Shown: positions 41,257-51,219, counted from the stretch's first letter. The stretch is DNA of 64,000 nt from Streptococcaceae bacterium ESL0687 (GCA_029392475.1 CP113940.1:1240001-1304000); one strand, 5' to 3'. Translations and numbers: made by a program. The notes: generated from the letters alone by a model not told the origin.

Positions 41257-42689
41257 AAATACTACTAGCTGGAGCTGAAGCCGCTCCCTTTATCAAGACG
41301 GGAGGCCTAGGAGATGTCCTTGGGGCCCTTCCTAAAAGTCTTAATAAAAATGACGACATTGATGCGAGAGTCATTATTCCCTACTACAAAAATATTCCGG
41401 AAAAATTCCGCAATCAGGTTGAAGATTTATTCTTTACTCATGTTGACGTTGGTTGGCGTAGGATGTATGCTGGGGTCAAACACCTCCACCACGGAAACGT
41501 TCACTACTATTTCATAGACAATGAATACTACTTCTACCGGGATGATGTTTACGGCTACTATGATGACGGGGAACGCTTTGCCTTCTTCCAGCAGGCCATC
41601 TTACAGGTTCTACCTCAACTAGGCTTTGTCCCTGATATTTTACACGTAAATGATTATCACACAGCCATGATTCCCTATCTTCTAAGAGAAAAATATTCAT
41701 GGATTGAAGGTTATCCTCAAATGAAGACAATCCTTACCATCCATAATATCGAATTCCAGGGGCAATACAGTCCTGACATGCTGGGAGATTTATTCTCTAT
41801 GGGACTTAATAAGTACCAGGACGGAAGTCTTGAGCAAAATGGCTGCCTTAACTGGCTTAAAGCTGGTGTCATCTACTCAGACAAGGTTACAACAGTCTCT
41901 CCAACCTATGCTAGAGAAATCCAAACCCAGGAATTTGGTAAGGGGCTTGACTCCGTTTTAAGGCTTGTTCAGGGTAAACTATCAGGCATTGTTAACGGAA
42001 TCGATACCGAAATTTATGACCCAGCAACTGATAAAAATCTTGTTGAAAATTATTCCCTTAAGCACATGAAAGGTAAAAAAGTTAACAAGATGGAACTCCA
42101 AAAGCAGGTAGGTCTTCCTCAAAGAGATGACGTCCTTCTAATCGGAGTTGTAAGCCGCCTAACCTACCAAAAGGGCTTCCAGCTGGTGGTTGAAAGATTA
42201 AATGAAATTCTTTCTTGGGATAAAATTCAAATCATTATTCTAGGAACAGGGGACCCGAAATTTGAGCATGACTTTTCTTGGTTTGGCGGGGTCTTTCCCG
42301 ATAAGATTTCAGCCAATATCAGCTTTAATCTAAAGCTTGCCCAAAGAATTTATGCTGGCTGTGACTTATTCTTAATGCCAAGCGCCTTTGAACCGTGTGG
42401 TCTTTCTCAGATGATGGCCATGCGTTACGGAACCCTACCTTTGGTCCACGAAATTGGAGGACTTAAGGATACAGTTACTCCTTATAATAAGTATACCCAA
42501 GAGGGTGATGGTTTTGCCTTTAATAACTTTGATAGCTACTGGATGATGGAGGTTCTAAAAAATGCCTATGACCTATTTATCCAGGATCAAAATACTTGGA
42601 AAAAACTGCAAAAGCAGGCCATGAAAAAAGATTTTTCTTGGGATACAGCAAGTCTTGCCTACCTAGAGCTTTACAGGGAAAGCAAATAA
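41253..42689 (+). CDS. glgA: Glycogen synthase GlgA
   Basis: This GT5 enzyme transfers glucose from ADP-glucose to the growing alpha-1,4 chain. It has 478 residues. The ADP-glucose loop KTGGLGDVLGALPKSL is at about 15-30, HNIEFQGQY near 163, and the C-terminal GT1-type domain has GVVSRLTYQKGFQLV near 296 and the catalytic EPCGLSQMMAMRYGTLP near 381-397. The start overlaps glgD by 4 bp. Confidence 0.97.
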   Translation: MKILLAGAEAAPFIKTGGLGDVLGALPKSLNKNDDIDARVIIPYYKNIPEKFRNQVEDLFFTHVDVGWRRMYAGVKHLHHGNVHYYFIDNEYYFYRDDVYGYYDDGERFAFFQQAILQVLPQLGFVPDILHVNDYHTAMIPYLLREKYSWIEGYPQMKTILTIHNIEFQGQYSPDMLGDLFSMGLNKYQDGSLEQNGCLNWLKAGVIYSDKVTTVSPTYAREIQTQEFGKGLDSVLRLVQGKLSGIVNGIDTEIYDPATDKNLVENYSLKHMKGKKVNKMELQKQVGLPQRDDVLLIGVVSRLTYQKGFQLVVERLNEILSWDKIQIIILGTGDPKFEHDFSWFGGVFPDKISANISFNLKLAQRIYAGCDLFLMPSAFEPCGLSQMMAMRYGTLPLVHEIGGLKDTVTPYNKYTQEGDGFAFNNFDSYWMMEVLKNAYDLFIQDQNTWKKLQKQAMKKDFSWDTASLAYLELYRESK

Positions 42690-42744
42690 ATTAACTCTTA
42701 ATATTCTTAGTACTAAATAAACTTTACTCAAAAAGAGGTCACTT

Positions 42745-45141
42745 ATGGAACTTACAAAAGAACAATTTATTCGCGATTTTAAAAATCAGCTACATGAAGA
42801 TTTCATGATCAAGGCAAAAGATGCTACAACAGACGAACACTTTGTAGCCCTTGCTCACCTACTCAAAAATTATGCCAGTAATGAATGGATTAAAAGACGC
42901 CACGACTTAAAGAAAGATCAAGAGAAAACAGCCTACTACTTTTCAATTGAATTTCTACCTGGAAGGATGCTTGAAACCAACCTACTAAATATGGGAATTC
43001 TTGACTTGGTTCAGGAGGCCTTGGAAGAGCTTAATATTAATTTCGATGACCTAGCAGCGTCTGAAAATGATATGGCCCTTGGAAATGGTGGTCTGGGTCG
43101 TCTGGCTGCAGCCTTCATGGATTCTCTTGCTACTATTTCAGCTCCAGGTTTTGGAAATGGAATTCGTTACAAATACGGCCTGTTCAAGCAAAAAATTGTT
43201 GATGGTTATCAGGTTGAACTTCCAGATGCCTGGCTGGGCAAGGACGGAAATGTCTGGGAGATTAAAAAACCTCACTCAGCTGTTAACGTGCGTATCTACG
43301 GAGATGCCTTCTTATATCCAAATGATGACGGTTCATACGATGTTCTTTATAAGAACCATCGTAATCTAAGGGCTGTTCCTTATGACATCCCGCAAATTGG
43401 TTTCCAAAATGGGATTGTTAACAACCTTAGACTTTGGGACGTTGAAATCCCTGAAGAAGATGAACTTCGTTACCCAACAATTGAGAGCAGGAGGCAGGTC
43501 GAAGATATTACAAATATTCTTTACCCAGATGACACCTCTTATGAAGGAAAATCACTTCGCCTAATTCAGGAATACTTCATGGTTTCAGCAGGTCTTCAAA
43601 CAATTGTTGAAAATTACCTTAAAATGGGACTTCCACTAAAAGATATCCACCAAAAGGTAGCTGTCCATATCAACGATACCCATCCAGCCCTTGCTGTACC
43701 AGAATTCATGCGTATCCTAATGGATGAGTATAGACTTAATTGGGAGGACGCCTGGCATGCTACTGTAAATACCATGAGCTATACCAACCATACTATCTTG
43801 TCAGAGGCGCTAGAAAAATGGGAAACCAATCTCTTCCTAGGAATCCTGCCTCGTATCTACCAAATCGTAAGTGAGATTGACAACCGCTATATTTCAGAGG
43901 TAAGTAAAAAGTTTGACTGCCAGGTAGTTGAAAATACTCGTATCATCAAAAATGATCAAATTCATATGGCAAATCTTGCTATTATTGGGGGACATTCCAT
44001 TAATGGGGTAGCAAAACTTCATACAGAACTTCTCATTGATGATGTCCTAAAGAATTTCTATCAGGTCTATCCTGAAAAATTCAACAATAAAACCAATGGT
44101 ATCGTTGTTCGTAGATGGTCACAAATCGCAAATCCTCTGATGTCTGAAAAAATTGACCAACTTATTGGAAGTGACTGGCGAAAAGATATCCACCAAATTC
44201 AAAATCTAGAGAATTTTATCGACCAAAAAGAGGTGCTTGAAGATTTTTATACCGTCAAAAGAGACAACAAAAAACGTCTGGCTGACTATATCGAAAACAC
44301 CCAAGGGATTAAGGTCAATCCTGATGCTATTTTCGATGTCCAGGTCAAACGGCTTCATGCTTACAAGCGTCAGCTGCTAAACCTCCTTCATATAATCAAG
44401 TTGTACTGGGATCTTAAGGATAACCCAGATCTTGATATGACTCCGCGCGTCTTTATTTTTGGTGCCAAGGCAGCACCTGGTTATAAATTTGCTAAGGCTG
44501 TTATTAAACTTATCAACGAGGTCGCAAATCTTGTTAATAATGACTCTGAAATCAAGGATAAGATTAAGGTTGTCTTCCTAGAAAACTACAATGTAACCCT
44601 TGCTGAGTTAATTATTCCAGCTGCTGATGTGTCAGAACAAATTTCAACAGCAGGTAAAGAGGCCAGCGGAACTTCTAATATGAAATTTATGATGAACGGG
44701 GCCATAACACTTGCTACCCTTGACGGAGCAAACATTGAGATTAAAGACGCCGTTGGTGATGATAATATTGTAATCTTTGGAATGAATACAGAAGAAGTTT
44801 ATAAACACTATGAAAATCATGACTATAATTCAAGGGCTATCTATGAAAATAACCCTGTAATTCGTAGGGTTGTTGATAGCTTTATTAATGGATCTATCCC
44901 TAATTCAGAGCGTGAAGGTCAAGAAATATATGATGCCTTGATTCTAAATAACGATGAATACTTCCTACTTGGGGACTTTGAGAGTTACGTCAAAGCCCAA
45001 GAATACATTGATCAAATCTACCGTGATAAATATTTATGGACTAAAAAAGCCATGCATAATATTGCCAAGTCAGACCGCTTCAGCTCTGACGATACCATTA
45101 GACTTTATGCAGATGAAATATGGAAGATTAAACATAATTAA
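42745..45141 (+). CDS. glgP: Glycogen/maltodextrin phosphorylase GlgP
   Basis: This PLP-dependent GT35 enzyme releases glucose-1-phosphate from glycogen. It has 798 residues. Glucan-site region GNGGLGRLAAAFMDSLAT near 110, HINDTHPALAVPE near 310, VKRLHAYKRQLLN near 535, and PLP-binding EASGTSNMKFMMNGA with the Schiff-base Lys near 648. The short, unregulated bacterial type without a long N-terminal extension. Last gene of the glg operon, followed by a bidirectional 14-bp terminator. A synthesis and breakdown enzyme in one operon implies turnover rather than simple storage. Confidence 0.97.
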   Translation: MELTKEQFIRDFKNQLHEDFMIKAKDATTDEHFVALAHLLKNYASNEWIKRRHDLKKDQEKTAYYFSIEFLPGRMLETNLLNMGILDLVQEALEELNINFDDLAASENDMALGNGGLGRLAAAFMDSLATISAPGFGNGIRYKYGLFKQKIVDGYQVELPDAWLGKDGNVWEIKKPHSAVNVRIYGDAFLYPNDDGSYDVLYKNHRNLRAVPYDIPQIGFQNGIVNNLRLWDVEIPEEDELRYPTIESRRQVEDITNILYPDDTSYEGKSLRLIQEYFMVSAGLQTIVENYLKMGLPLKDIHQKVAVHINDTHPALAVPEFMRILMDEYRLNWEDAWHATVNTMSYTNHTILSEALEKWETNLFLGILPRIYQIVSEIDNRYISEVSKKFDCQVVENTRIIKNDQIHMANLAIIGGHSINGVAKLHTELLIDDVLKNFYQVYPEKFNNKTNGIVVRRWSQIANPLMSEKIDQLIGSDWRKDIHQIQNLENFIDQKEVLEDFYTVKRDNKKRLADYIENTQGIKVNPDAIFDVQVKRLHAYKRQLLNLLHIIKLYWDLKDNPDLDMTPRVFIFGAKAAPGYKFAKAVIKLINEVANLVNNDSEIKDKIKVVFLENYNVTLAELIIPAADVSEQISTAGKEASGTSNMKFMMNGAITLATLDGANIEIKDAVGDDNIVIFGMNTEEVYKHYENHDYNSRAIYENNPVIRRVVDSFINGSIPNSEREGQEIYDALILNNDEYFLLGDFESYVKAQEYIDQIYRDKYLWTKKAMHNIAKSDRFSSDDTIRLYADEIWKIKHN

Positions 45142-45173
45142 AAAAACAGTAAGGCTTGACCTTACTGTTTTTT
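45141..45173. terminator. Bidirectional terminator between glgP and yhaM
   Basis: A 14-bp perfect stem, AAAAAACAGTAAGG (45141-45154) with CCTTACTGTTTTTT (45160-45173), around a 5-nt loop. It serves both converging operons. Confidence 0.93.
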
Positions 45174-46131
45174 ATTTGAGTTTTTTATCATCAAAATGTG
45201 GTTTATAAAGATTACGATTATCAAGGGCAAATATTCTTGGAGTCATCTCTCCTGGCTCAACTTGATTCAAGGCAGTTGTCATCATCATCATACTAGCATC
45301 TAAATTATCAATCATGTGGATGATTTCAGCTTCCATGATATGAGGACGAACAGGGCTTCCGTATTCCAGTAAACCGTGGTGGCTCAAAAGAACGTGGCGT
45401 AACAAGATTACATCCTCATCCATTTCGTCAATTTTAAGCTCAGCAACAGCCTTTGATACCTCTTCATCGATTAAAACAATATGGCCAATTAAATTTCCTG
45501 CAAGGGTATAGGTTGTATTAGTTACCCCGCTCAATTCAATTGTTTTTGCCATATCATGAAGGAGAATTCCTGCATACATTAAACTTTGATTTAATTGCGG
45601 ATAAATTTCTGTTATCTTTTCCGCTAATTGAATCATTGTTACCGTATGAAAAGCCAACCCTGTTTCAAAGGCATGGTGGTTAACCTTTGCGGCTGGATAT
45701 TTAAAGAATTCTTCATCGTATTTTTTGAAAATATGGCGAACAATTCGGTTCCAGTTGCCATTTTCAATCTTGAAAATAACATTTTGAACATAGTTCCTTA
45801 ATTCTTCAGCTGAAACTGGTGGTTTTTCTTTAAAGTCAGCTGGATCATTTGGTTCTGTGTTTTCTGGTAGACGAAGGAAAATTTGATTCACCTGAGGCAT
45901 TCCATTGTAAAGCTCTTTGGTTGCTCTCATATAAACAACTCGTCCAGGGATAAACTCTTCCACATTATGGGGCTGTGCGTCCCAAAGATTTCCTGATATG
46001 GTTCCTGTCCTATCCTGGAAGGTCATAGCCATATAGTTTTTACCTGCCCTAGTCTTTCGAACTTCTGCAGATTTTATAAGATAAAAACCTTCAAAGTGGT
46101 CACCCACCGATAAATCTTTTAAAAATGTCAT
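45172..46131 (-). CDS. yhaM: 3'-5' exoribonuclease YhaM (OB-HD)
   Basis: This 319-residue nuclease trims RNA 3' ends and, in streptococci, degrades transcripts by a few bases past the terminator. The N-terminal OB fold (about 10-95) has FEGFYLIKSAEVRKTRAGKNYMAMTFQDRTG. The HD phosphohydrolase domain has HAFETGLAFHT near 157 and the metal HD pair in ILLHDMAKTIE near 194. It is last in yhaO-yhaN-yhaM, with a 4-bp ATGA overlap with yhaN. It reaches the shared terminator with glgP. Confidence 0.94.
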   Translation of the reverse strand: MTFLKDLSVGDHFEGFYLIKSAEVRKTRAGKNYMAMTFQDRTGTISGNLWDAQPHNVEEFIPGRVVYMRATKELYNGMPQVNQIFLRLPENTEPNDPADFKEKPPVSAEELRNYVQNVIFKIENGNWNRIVRHIFKKYDEEFFKYPAAKVNHHAFETGLAFHTVTMIQLAEKITEIYPQLNQSLMYAGILLHDMAKTIELSGVTNTTYTLAGNLIGHIVLIDEEVSKAVAELKIDEMDEDVILLRHVLLSHHGLLEYGSPVRPHIMEAEIIHMIDNLDASMMMMTTALNQVEPGEMTPRIFALDNRNLYKPHFDDKKLK

Positions 46132-48317
46132 AATTCTATTAAATCTCCTTGATTCCTAAATTTTTCATCACTTGTAAAGACAAATGTTTGTACGCTCTCC
46201 GAAAATTCCTCCAATAATTTAATGAAATTTTCCTTGCGTTTTCCGTCATACCTTAGGAAACTATCATCAAAAAAGACCGGAAAATTAAGATTTTTAGCTT
46301 CAATAAAGGCCAGTCTCACAGCTAATTGAAGCTGATCTCTTGTTCCAGTTGAAAGATCAAGTAATCTGATACTCTTAAGACTTGGTCCACTAACCTTTAA
46401 AAGTCCCTTAGAAATCTTAAGTTCCTCCCACTTGCCATCTGTCAAAATAGACAGGTAGTGGCTAGCCTTGGTTAAAATTTCTGGAAGACTATAGGTTGAT
46501 AAACTTTGGGTTGCAGCCCTCAAGCTTTCAATCTGCCCTTCCTTGAGCAAGTAATCTGAAAGCATATCTGAAAGTTCACTTCTTTTCAGCTCAAGCTCTT
46601 GGTATAAATTTTCCAAACTTTGATCAGACTTTTGCTGGTCGATCTTAACCAAAATTAAACTATTTTGGTCAATCTGCTCACTTAATTGATTTCCCAGCTG
46701 ATCAATCTTTTGGTCAATCGAATCTTTATCTTTAGCCATTTGATCAAAATCAGGCTCAACTTTTTCTCCGAAATCAAAAAGCTGATCCAACCTTCTTTCC
46801 TCCTGGACGAGGTATTTTTTTTGCTGGATGAAAGTCTCATGAAGTTTTATTTCCTCTTGAACTTGATCCAACTGCGGGTTTTCCCTTAGGTAGACATCAG
46901 ACTTGGCATACAAGTTTTTAAGTTGCCGGTCATTTTCCCGGTTATCCAGACTTTCATAATTGAAGATAAGCTCTAAAATCCTTTCCTTGATTTCAAGAAT
47001 TAGATTATAGCGCCCTTCAATGCCTTCTGGCAGGCGGTACCAGTCCCTAAAGTAGTCAGTTAGTTCAAAGTAATCCTTAGTAGCCTGACTATTTTTTGCT
47101 TCCTCATTTATTTTGCCCCATTTTTTTGAACTTGTAAGCAGGTAAACCATGCTAAAAATAATTTCAAAAACGAGCAAAATTGATAAAAAGATCTTCATTC
47201 CAGCAGGTAAAAAGATAAGGCCCACTAAGGTAGCTAGAACAATAAACATTAAGCCCAGTAAAAGGGTATTACTTCTTTCAATAGTTTTAACCTGCTTTTC
47301 TTTTTTTCCAATAACCTCTGGATATAAAAGCTCAATCTGCCTAATCAGACTCCTTGTATCGTCTTCTAATAAAAAATTGTCCCTAGGATTATTAAATTTT
47401 TCAAGTTGCCTTTCATTGGCAGCAATCTTATCCTCAAGCCTTCCTATTCGCGACTGCAAGATTTCAAAATTATGGTAGCTGGCAAGTAACTTATCATAGT
47501 CAATTTTTTCCTGCCTTTCTGCCTCAACCTTTAGCTGGTCCCTTAGATTTGTAAGCTCTAAATAATCAACCTTCGCAGCCAGTTTTGCCTGTAAAAACCT
47601 CTTGTCTCCTTCCAGCTCAGCTAGTTTCAGACGACTTTCCTTGATTTCCTGCTCCCGCCTTGCTCCCGCCTTAATCAGAGGCGCCAAAGTAAGTTCTTCT
47701 GCTTCCTTTGCAAGAATTTTTTCCTTAATCTGGTCAACATGTAAAAGAAGTTTGTTTAGAGGCTTAGTCAAAGCTCTTGGACTAGTATAAATCTGATTTT
47801 TTTCCCTAAGGATTTCCTGCTCCTCAGTGTAGAGTTCGACTGAACCTGTGGTCAAAGCCATCCGCCATTTTTCTTCCAAACTCTCTTCGTCATAATCTTT
47901 TTCCTGGTTTATTTGAAGATTGTCCTGGGTTACTGAGTAGATCTGATCAAAAAGCTTAGGGGTCATAGGAGAAACCAGATCCTGCCAATCGGTTTCCGTT
48001 AATTTTTGACCAGAAGCTATATACCTACCCTCAAAATTTTGGCTCCCGCTCTTACTCAGCTTGATTCTTTCAATTACAAGATCCTTGCCATCAATTTCAA
48101 GATAGATTCTTCCGCCATAAACCCTACTATCTTTTGGAGTAAAATCCCTATTCTTAGTGGTCTTATTCTCAAAACCAAAAATCATATATTTAATAAAGGA
48201 CAAAAGAGTTGATTTTCCAGCTTCATTGGCACCCATGAAGATTGTTAGTTCTTCAAATTCATAGGAGCGATTTACTAGTTTACCAAATCCATCGATTTCA
48301 ACTTTTTTAAGCTTCAA
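46128..48317 (-). CDS. yhaN: SbcC-like ATPase YhaN (TTG start)
   Basis: This 729-residue SMC/Rad50-like protein is the ATPase partner of YhaO. N-terminal KLKKVEIDGFGKLV and Walker A GANEAGKSTLLSFIKY near 33-48. Long coiled coils (about 165-330 and 400-600) are interrupted by two membrane-like hydrophobic helices (LLLGLMFIVLATLVGLIF and the next segment, near 355-400), a feature of the YhaN family. The C-terminal head has STGTRDQLQLAVRLAF and Walker B FPVFFDDSFLRYD. TTG at 48317 is chosen because GGAGG is 6 nt upstream and the longer frame has no SD. It overlaps yhaO by 11 bp. Confidence 0.9.
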   Translation of the reverse strand: MKLKKVEIDGFGKLVNRSYEFEELTIFMGANEAGKSTLLSFIKYMIFGFENKTTKNRDFTPKDSRVYGGRIYLEIDGKDLVIERIKLSKSGSQNFEGRYIASGQKLTETDWQDLVSPMTPKLFDQIYSVTQDNLQINQEKDYDEESLEEKWRMALTTGSVELYTEEQEILREKNQIYTSPRALTKPLNKLLLHVDQIKEKILAKEAEELTLAPLIKAGARREQEIKESRLKLAELEGDKRFLQAKLAAKVDYLELTNLRDQLKVEAERQEKIDYDKLLASYHNFEILQSRIGRLEDKIAANERQLEKFNNPRDNFLLEDDTRSLIRQIELLYPEVIGKKEKQVKTIERSNTLLLGLMFIVLATLVGLIFLPAGMKIFLSILLVFEIIFSMVYLLTSSKKWGKINEEAKNSQATKDYFELTDYFRDWYRLPEGIEGRYNLILEIKERILELIFNYESLDNRENDRQLKNLYAKSDVYLRENPQLDQVQEEIKLHETFIQQKKYLVQEERRLDQLFDFGEKVEPDFDQMAKDKDSIDQKIDQLGNQLSEQIDQNSLILVKIDQQKSDQSLENLYQELELKRSELSDMLSDYLLKEGQIESLRAATQSLSTYSLPEILTKASHYLSILTDGKWEELKISKGLLKVSGPSLKSIRLLDLSTGTRDQLQLAVRLAFIEAKNLNFPVFFDDSFLRYDGKRKENFIKLLEEFSESVQTFVFTSDEKFRNQGDLIEL

Positions 48318-49443
48318 AATCACCCTCCTTTTTAAATACGAATTTATCATCAATGTATGAGGCTAGATTCTTATCAAGATCATCAAAAAATTCAGCTGAT
48401 AGTATCTGCCTTATTTCCTTATTATTGGGAAGACCCTCTGTTAAATCTTCAAATTTTGGAAGTTGAAGATTGCTAATAGGAAGAGCAATCTTTTCAGAAT
48501 TATTGCCCTCTTCTAAAGGAAGGAGGACAATCTTTCGAATGAGCATCCCTTGATCCATCAGGGCATCAATGAGTTCTCCGTTTTCAAGGGCCTCCATCAA
48601 ATCCTTAGCTATCCACTTATAATTTTCAAGATAAAGACTATAAATCTCACTTGAATCAACCAGACTAGTTGAGATTCTATCCGTAAGCTCAGTAAGATTT
48701 TTAACCCCTAATAAGTTAATCCTTTTTTTAACCCAGTGAACCTGCGCCAAATCGATAAATTCAAGATTAAAAGATGTCTTTGTCAGATTAACTAAGGCTA
48801 TCTGACTGGTAATCTCCTTGCTATTACGACCAAGGGGAGTCCCTGGATAGATGATATTATCTGCTAGTACAGTCTTTAGGTGAATATGCCCAAGAGCCCA
48901 GTAATCATAGTTATTTTCTTTTAAATCAAGAAGAGTGGTTGGTGCGTAATTTTCGCCGCCTAACTCCCCGTGGAAGATACCAATATGGTAATCGCTTATT
49001 GCGTCTCTTACTGGATAATCTTTGATTTTATTGTCCCCAATATGGGCATGATTATAAGAAAATGCCGATATAATAGCCCGTTCACCTTGAGCATTCTCAA
49101 AGGATTTACTTTCAACTTCTTCCTTGTAAAAAACCTCAACATTACTAGGGAAATTAAACCAATAGACATCTTCCCGGTAGTAATCATGATTTCCAAAAAT
49201 CAAAAAGACCTTAATTCCCTGCTCTTTAAGACGTTCAAGTTGAGTCATAAAGTAGTTTTGCATCTTGATGCTAGGTTTTGACTGGTGAAAGTTATCTCCA
49301 GCGAAAATAACAAAATCAAGATTTTCGGCCAGTGCAAAATCGATAATATCTTCAAGGATTTGATAGGGACGATAGGATAATTCCTGACGTAAACCCTCAA
49401 ATTCACGGTCTAAATGGAGATCTGCTACATGCAAAAATTTCAT
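48307..49443 (-). CDS. yhaO: SbcD-like DNA exonuclease YhaO
   Basis: This 378-residue metallophosphoesterase is of the Mre11/SbcD family. The motifs are present in order: FLHVADLHLDREFEG (DLH, residue 8-10), FAGDNFHQS (GDxx, near 49), IFGNHDYYR (GNHD, near 84), GIFHGELGG (near 153) and LGHIHLK (GHxH, near 178). With YhaN it should form a Rad50-Mre11-like nuclease acting on DNA ends. First gene of yhaOMN. The product is small for SbcD but normal for YhaO. Confidence 0.94.
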   Translation of the reverse strand: MKFLHVADLHLDREFEGLRQELSYRPYQILEDIIDFALAENLDFVIFAGDNFHQSKPSIKMQNYFMTQLERLKEQGIKVFLIFGNHDYYREDVYWFNFPSNVEVFYKEEVESKSFENAQGERAIISAFSYNHAHIGDNKIKDYPVRDAISDYHIGIFHGELGGENYAPTTLLDLKENNYDYWALGHIHLKTVLADNIIYPGTPLGRNSKEITSQIALVNLTKTSFNLEFIDLAQVHWVKKRINLLGVKNLTELTDRISTSLVDSSEIYSLYLENYKWIAKDLMEALENGELIDALMDQGMLIRKIVLLPLEEGNNSEKIALPISNLQLPKFEDLTEGLPNNKEIRQILSAEFFDDLDKNLASYIDDKFVFKKEGDFEA

Positions 49444-49470
49444 AATAACCTTCTAATCTAATCTTTGATC

Positions 49471-50127
49471 CTAAAGCGCTTTTTCAAGGGCTACCTTTAA
49501 ACTTTGAATTCTTTGGTCGAGGTCTCCATTAAAGACATAAGAACCTGCCACAAAGACATTTGCACCAGCACTTTGACAAAGTTTTATGGTCTGATCATCA
49601 ACCCCACCGTCAACTTGAATATCGTAGGAATAGGCATGTTCATCCTTAATTTTCTTAAGCAGGCGAACCTTGTCAAGGCATTCAGGAATGAATTTTTGTC
49701 CACCGAAACCTGGATTTACAGTCATAACTAATACCTGGTCAACCATTGAAAGAACTGGACTAATCAACTCAACTGGTGTACCTGGATTAATAACGACACC
49801 TGCCTTAAGACCAGCTGCCTTAATTTTTTGCAGGGTACCATGAATATGGTTGGTAGCTTCTGCATGAACAGATAAAATATCAGCCCCTGCTTCTGCAAAT
49901 TCTTCTACATACTTATCAGGATTTTCAACCATCAAATGGCAATCAAATACAAGCCTAGTTGATTTTCTAAGAGCCTTAACGACACCTGCACCGAAGGTTA
50001 GGTTGTCAACAAAATGACCATCCATAACATCAATATGGATATAATCAGCTCCTGCTGCTTCAAGAAGCTTTACATCACGTTCAAAATTTCCAAAATCTGC
50101 GCTTAATATTGATGGTGCTATTTTCAT
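49471..50127 (-). CDS. rpe: Ribulose-phosphate 3-epimerase
   Basis: This TIM-barrel enzyme of the pentose phosphate pathway has 218 residues. It contains APSILSADFGNFERDV, metal-site HIDVMDGHFVDNLTFGAGVV with His/Asp near 33-35, CHLMVENPDKYV with His near 67, and MTVNPGFGGQKF near 140, plus DGGVDDQTI near 174. The neighbour rsgA is 3 bp upstream, and the pair rsgA-rpe is conserved in Firmicutes (often with thiN). Confidence 0.97.
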   Translation of the reverse strand: MKIAPSILSADFGNFERDVKLLEAAGADYIHIDVMDGHFVDNLTFGAGVVKALRKSTRLVFDCHLMVENPDKYVEEFAEAGADILSVHAEATNHIHGTLQKIKAAGLKAGVVINPGTPVELISPVLSMVDQVLVMTVNPGFGGQKFIPECLDKVRLLKKIKDEHAYSYDIQVDGGVDDQTIKLCQSAGANVFVAGSYVFNGDLDQRIQSLKVALEKAL

Positions 50128-50130
50128 AAT

Positions 50131-51018
50131 TTAACCTTTCTTACTCCTATTTTTTGCATAAACCTGCCTCTGATTTTGAACCTCAGACAGAAGCTGCAAG
50201 TAATCATCATATCTACTTTGAAGAATTTCACCCTTAGCTACCGCTTCTTTAACCGCACAACTTGGCTCATGGGTATGGGTACACTCACGAAACTTACAAC
50301 CATGACTGTAGTGGCGGATATCAATGAAGGCTTCATTGAGCCCCGGGGCATCTTTAACCTCATAGTCAAGGGAGCTAAATCCTGGTGTATCTGCAATCCA
50401 TCCCCCTGCAACCTTGAACAGCTCCACATGACGGGTTGTATGACGACCACGACCTAACTTGTCAGATATCTCCTGAGTCGCAATTAGCAGTTCAGGGGCA
50501 ATCTTATTCAAGAGGGTTGATTTTCCAGCCCCAGTTTGACCCATAAAAACTGTCACCTGGTCCTTAAAGTTTGGCAGAAGCTCCTCTGGCTTAAAGTAGA
50601 TATCATAGCCAATTTTTTTATAGTCTTCTTGGACCTTTTCAAAAAAACTAAGATCTTCTAAAAGATCAAGTTTACTAATATAGATAAGGGGTTTAATATC
50701 CTTATGTTCTAATAAGACCAAAAAACGATCCAAAAGATTTAGTGAAAAGTCTGGCTCAACGGCACTCATAACTACAACAGCCTGATCAATATTGGCAATC
50801 GGTGGGCGAACTAGTGAGTTTTTTCTCTCTTCAATTTTTAGAATATAGCCTTCTTCGTCTTCCTTGGAACCAGCTGTAAATTCCGCAAAATCACCAACAA
50901 CTGGCTTAACATCTTTTTTCCTAAAATTTCCACGCGCACGTGTTCTTTCAATCTTCCCCTGGTCTTCAATATAGTAAAATCCAGCAAGAGATTTAATAAT
51001 TCTTCCTTTTTTTATCAT
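50131..51018 (-). CDS. rsgA: Small ribosomal subunit biogenesis GTPase RsgA
   Basis: This circularly permuted GTPase checks late 30S assembly. The product has 295 residues. An OB fold (about 1-75), then permuted G motifs ISKLDLL (G4, near 119), [12 protein letters not shown] (G1, near 168) and DTPGFSS (G3, near 218), and a C-terminal zinc finger with Cys-X-His-X-Cys residues in [19 protein letters not shown]. The ATG at 51018 is chosen. TATAAT ends 6 nt before it, so the mRNA is probably leaderless, and the longer GTG reading would start inside the promoter. Confidence 0.95.
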   Translation of the reverse strand: MIKKGRIIKSLAGFYYIEDQGKIERTRARGNFRKKDVKPVVGDFAEFTAGSKEDEEGYILKIEERKNSLVRPPIANIDQAVVVMSAVEPDFSLNLLDRFLVLLEHKDIKPLIYISKLDLLEDLSFFEKVQEDYKKIGYDIYFKPEELLPNFKDQVTVFMGQTGAGKSTLLNKIAPELLIATQEISDKLGRGRHTTRHVELFKVAGGWIADTPGFSSLDYEVKDAPGLNEAFIDIRHYSHGCKFRECTHTHEPSCAVKEAVAKGEILQSRYDDYLQLLSEVQNQRQVYAKNRSKKG

Positions 51019-51024
51019 AATTCT

Positions 51025-51030
51025 ATTATA
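51025..51030 (-). promoter_or_regulatory. -10 box 6 nt before the rsgA start codon
   Basis: Minus-strand TATAAT (51030-51025), then AGAATT, then ATG at 51018, with no SD. The -35 is weak (CTGAAG at a 17-bp spacer). Confidence 0.6.
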
Positions 51031-51189
51031 CACAATTCTAACCTATCCTTCAGTATAAATAGTTATCTGTGGGTAAAAGCGGGTAAACCTTTAAACTCTT
51101 AAACTTTTTATACTTCTGAATTTCGGCAACTTCCTATTTACTTAGTTTTAGTTAAAGTATACTTTATTTACCCTTTTTAATGAATTATA

Positions 51190-51219
51190 AAATAAAAATG
51201 GGTAACCCCATTTTTATTT
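51190..51219 (-). terminator. rsmA operon terminator
   Basis: AAATAAAAATGGG (51190-51202) pairs with CCCATTTTTATTT (51207-51219), overlapping the rsmA stop codon at 51214-51216. Confidence 0.8.

Noticed and set aside
51068-51076. DnaA-box-like TGTGGGTAA
   Set aside because: It has one mismatch in a conserved position, is a single copy, and has no origin or dnaA gene nearby.
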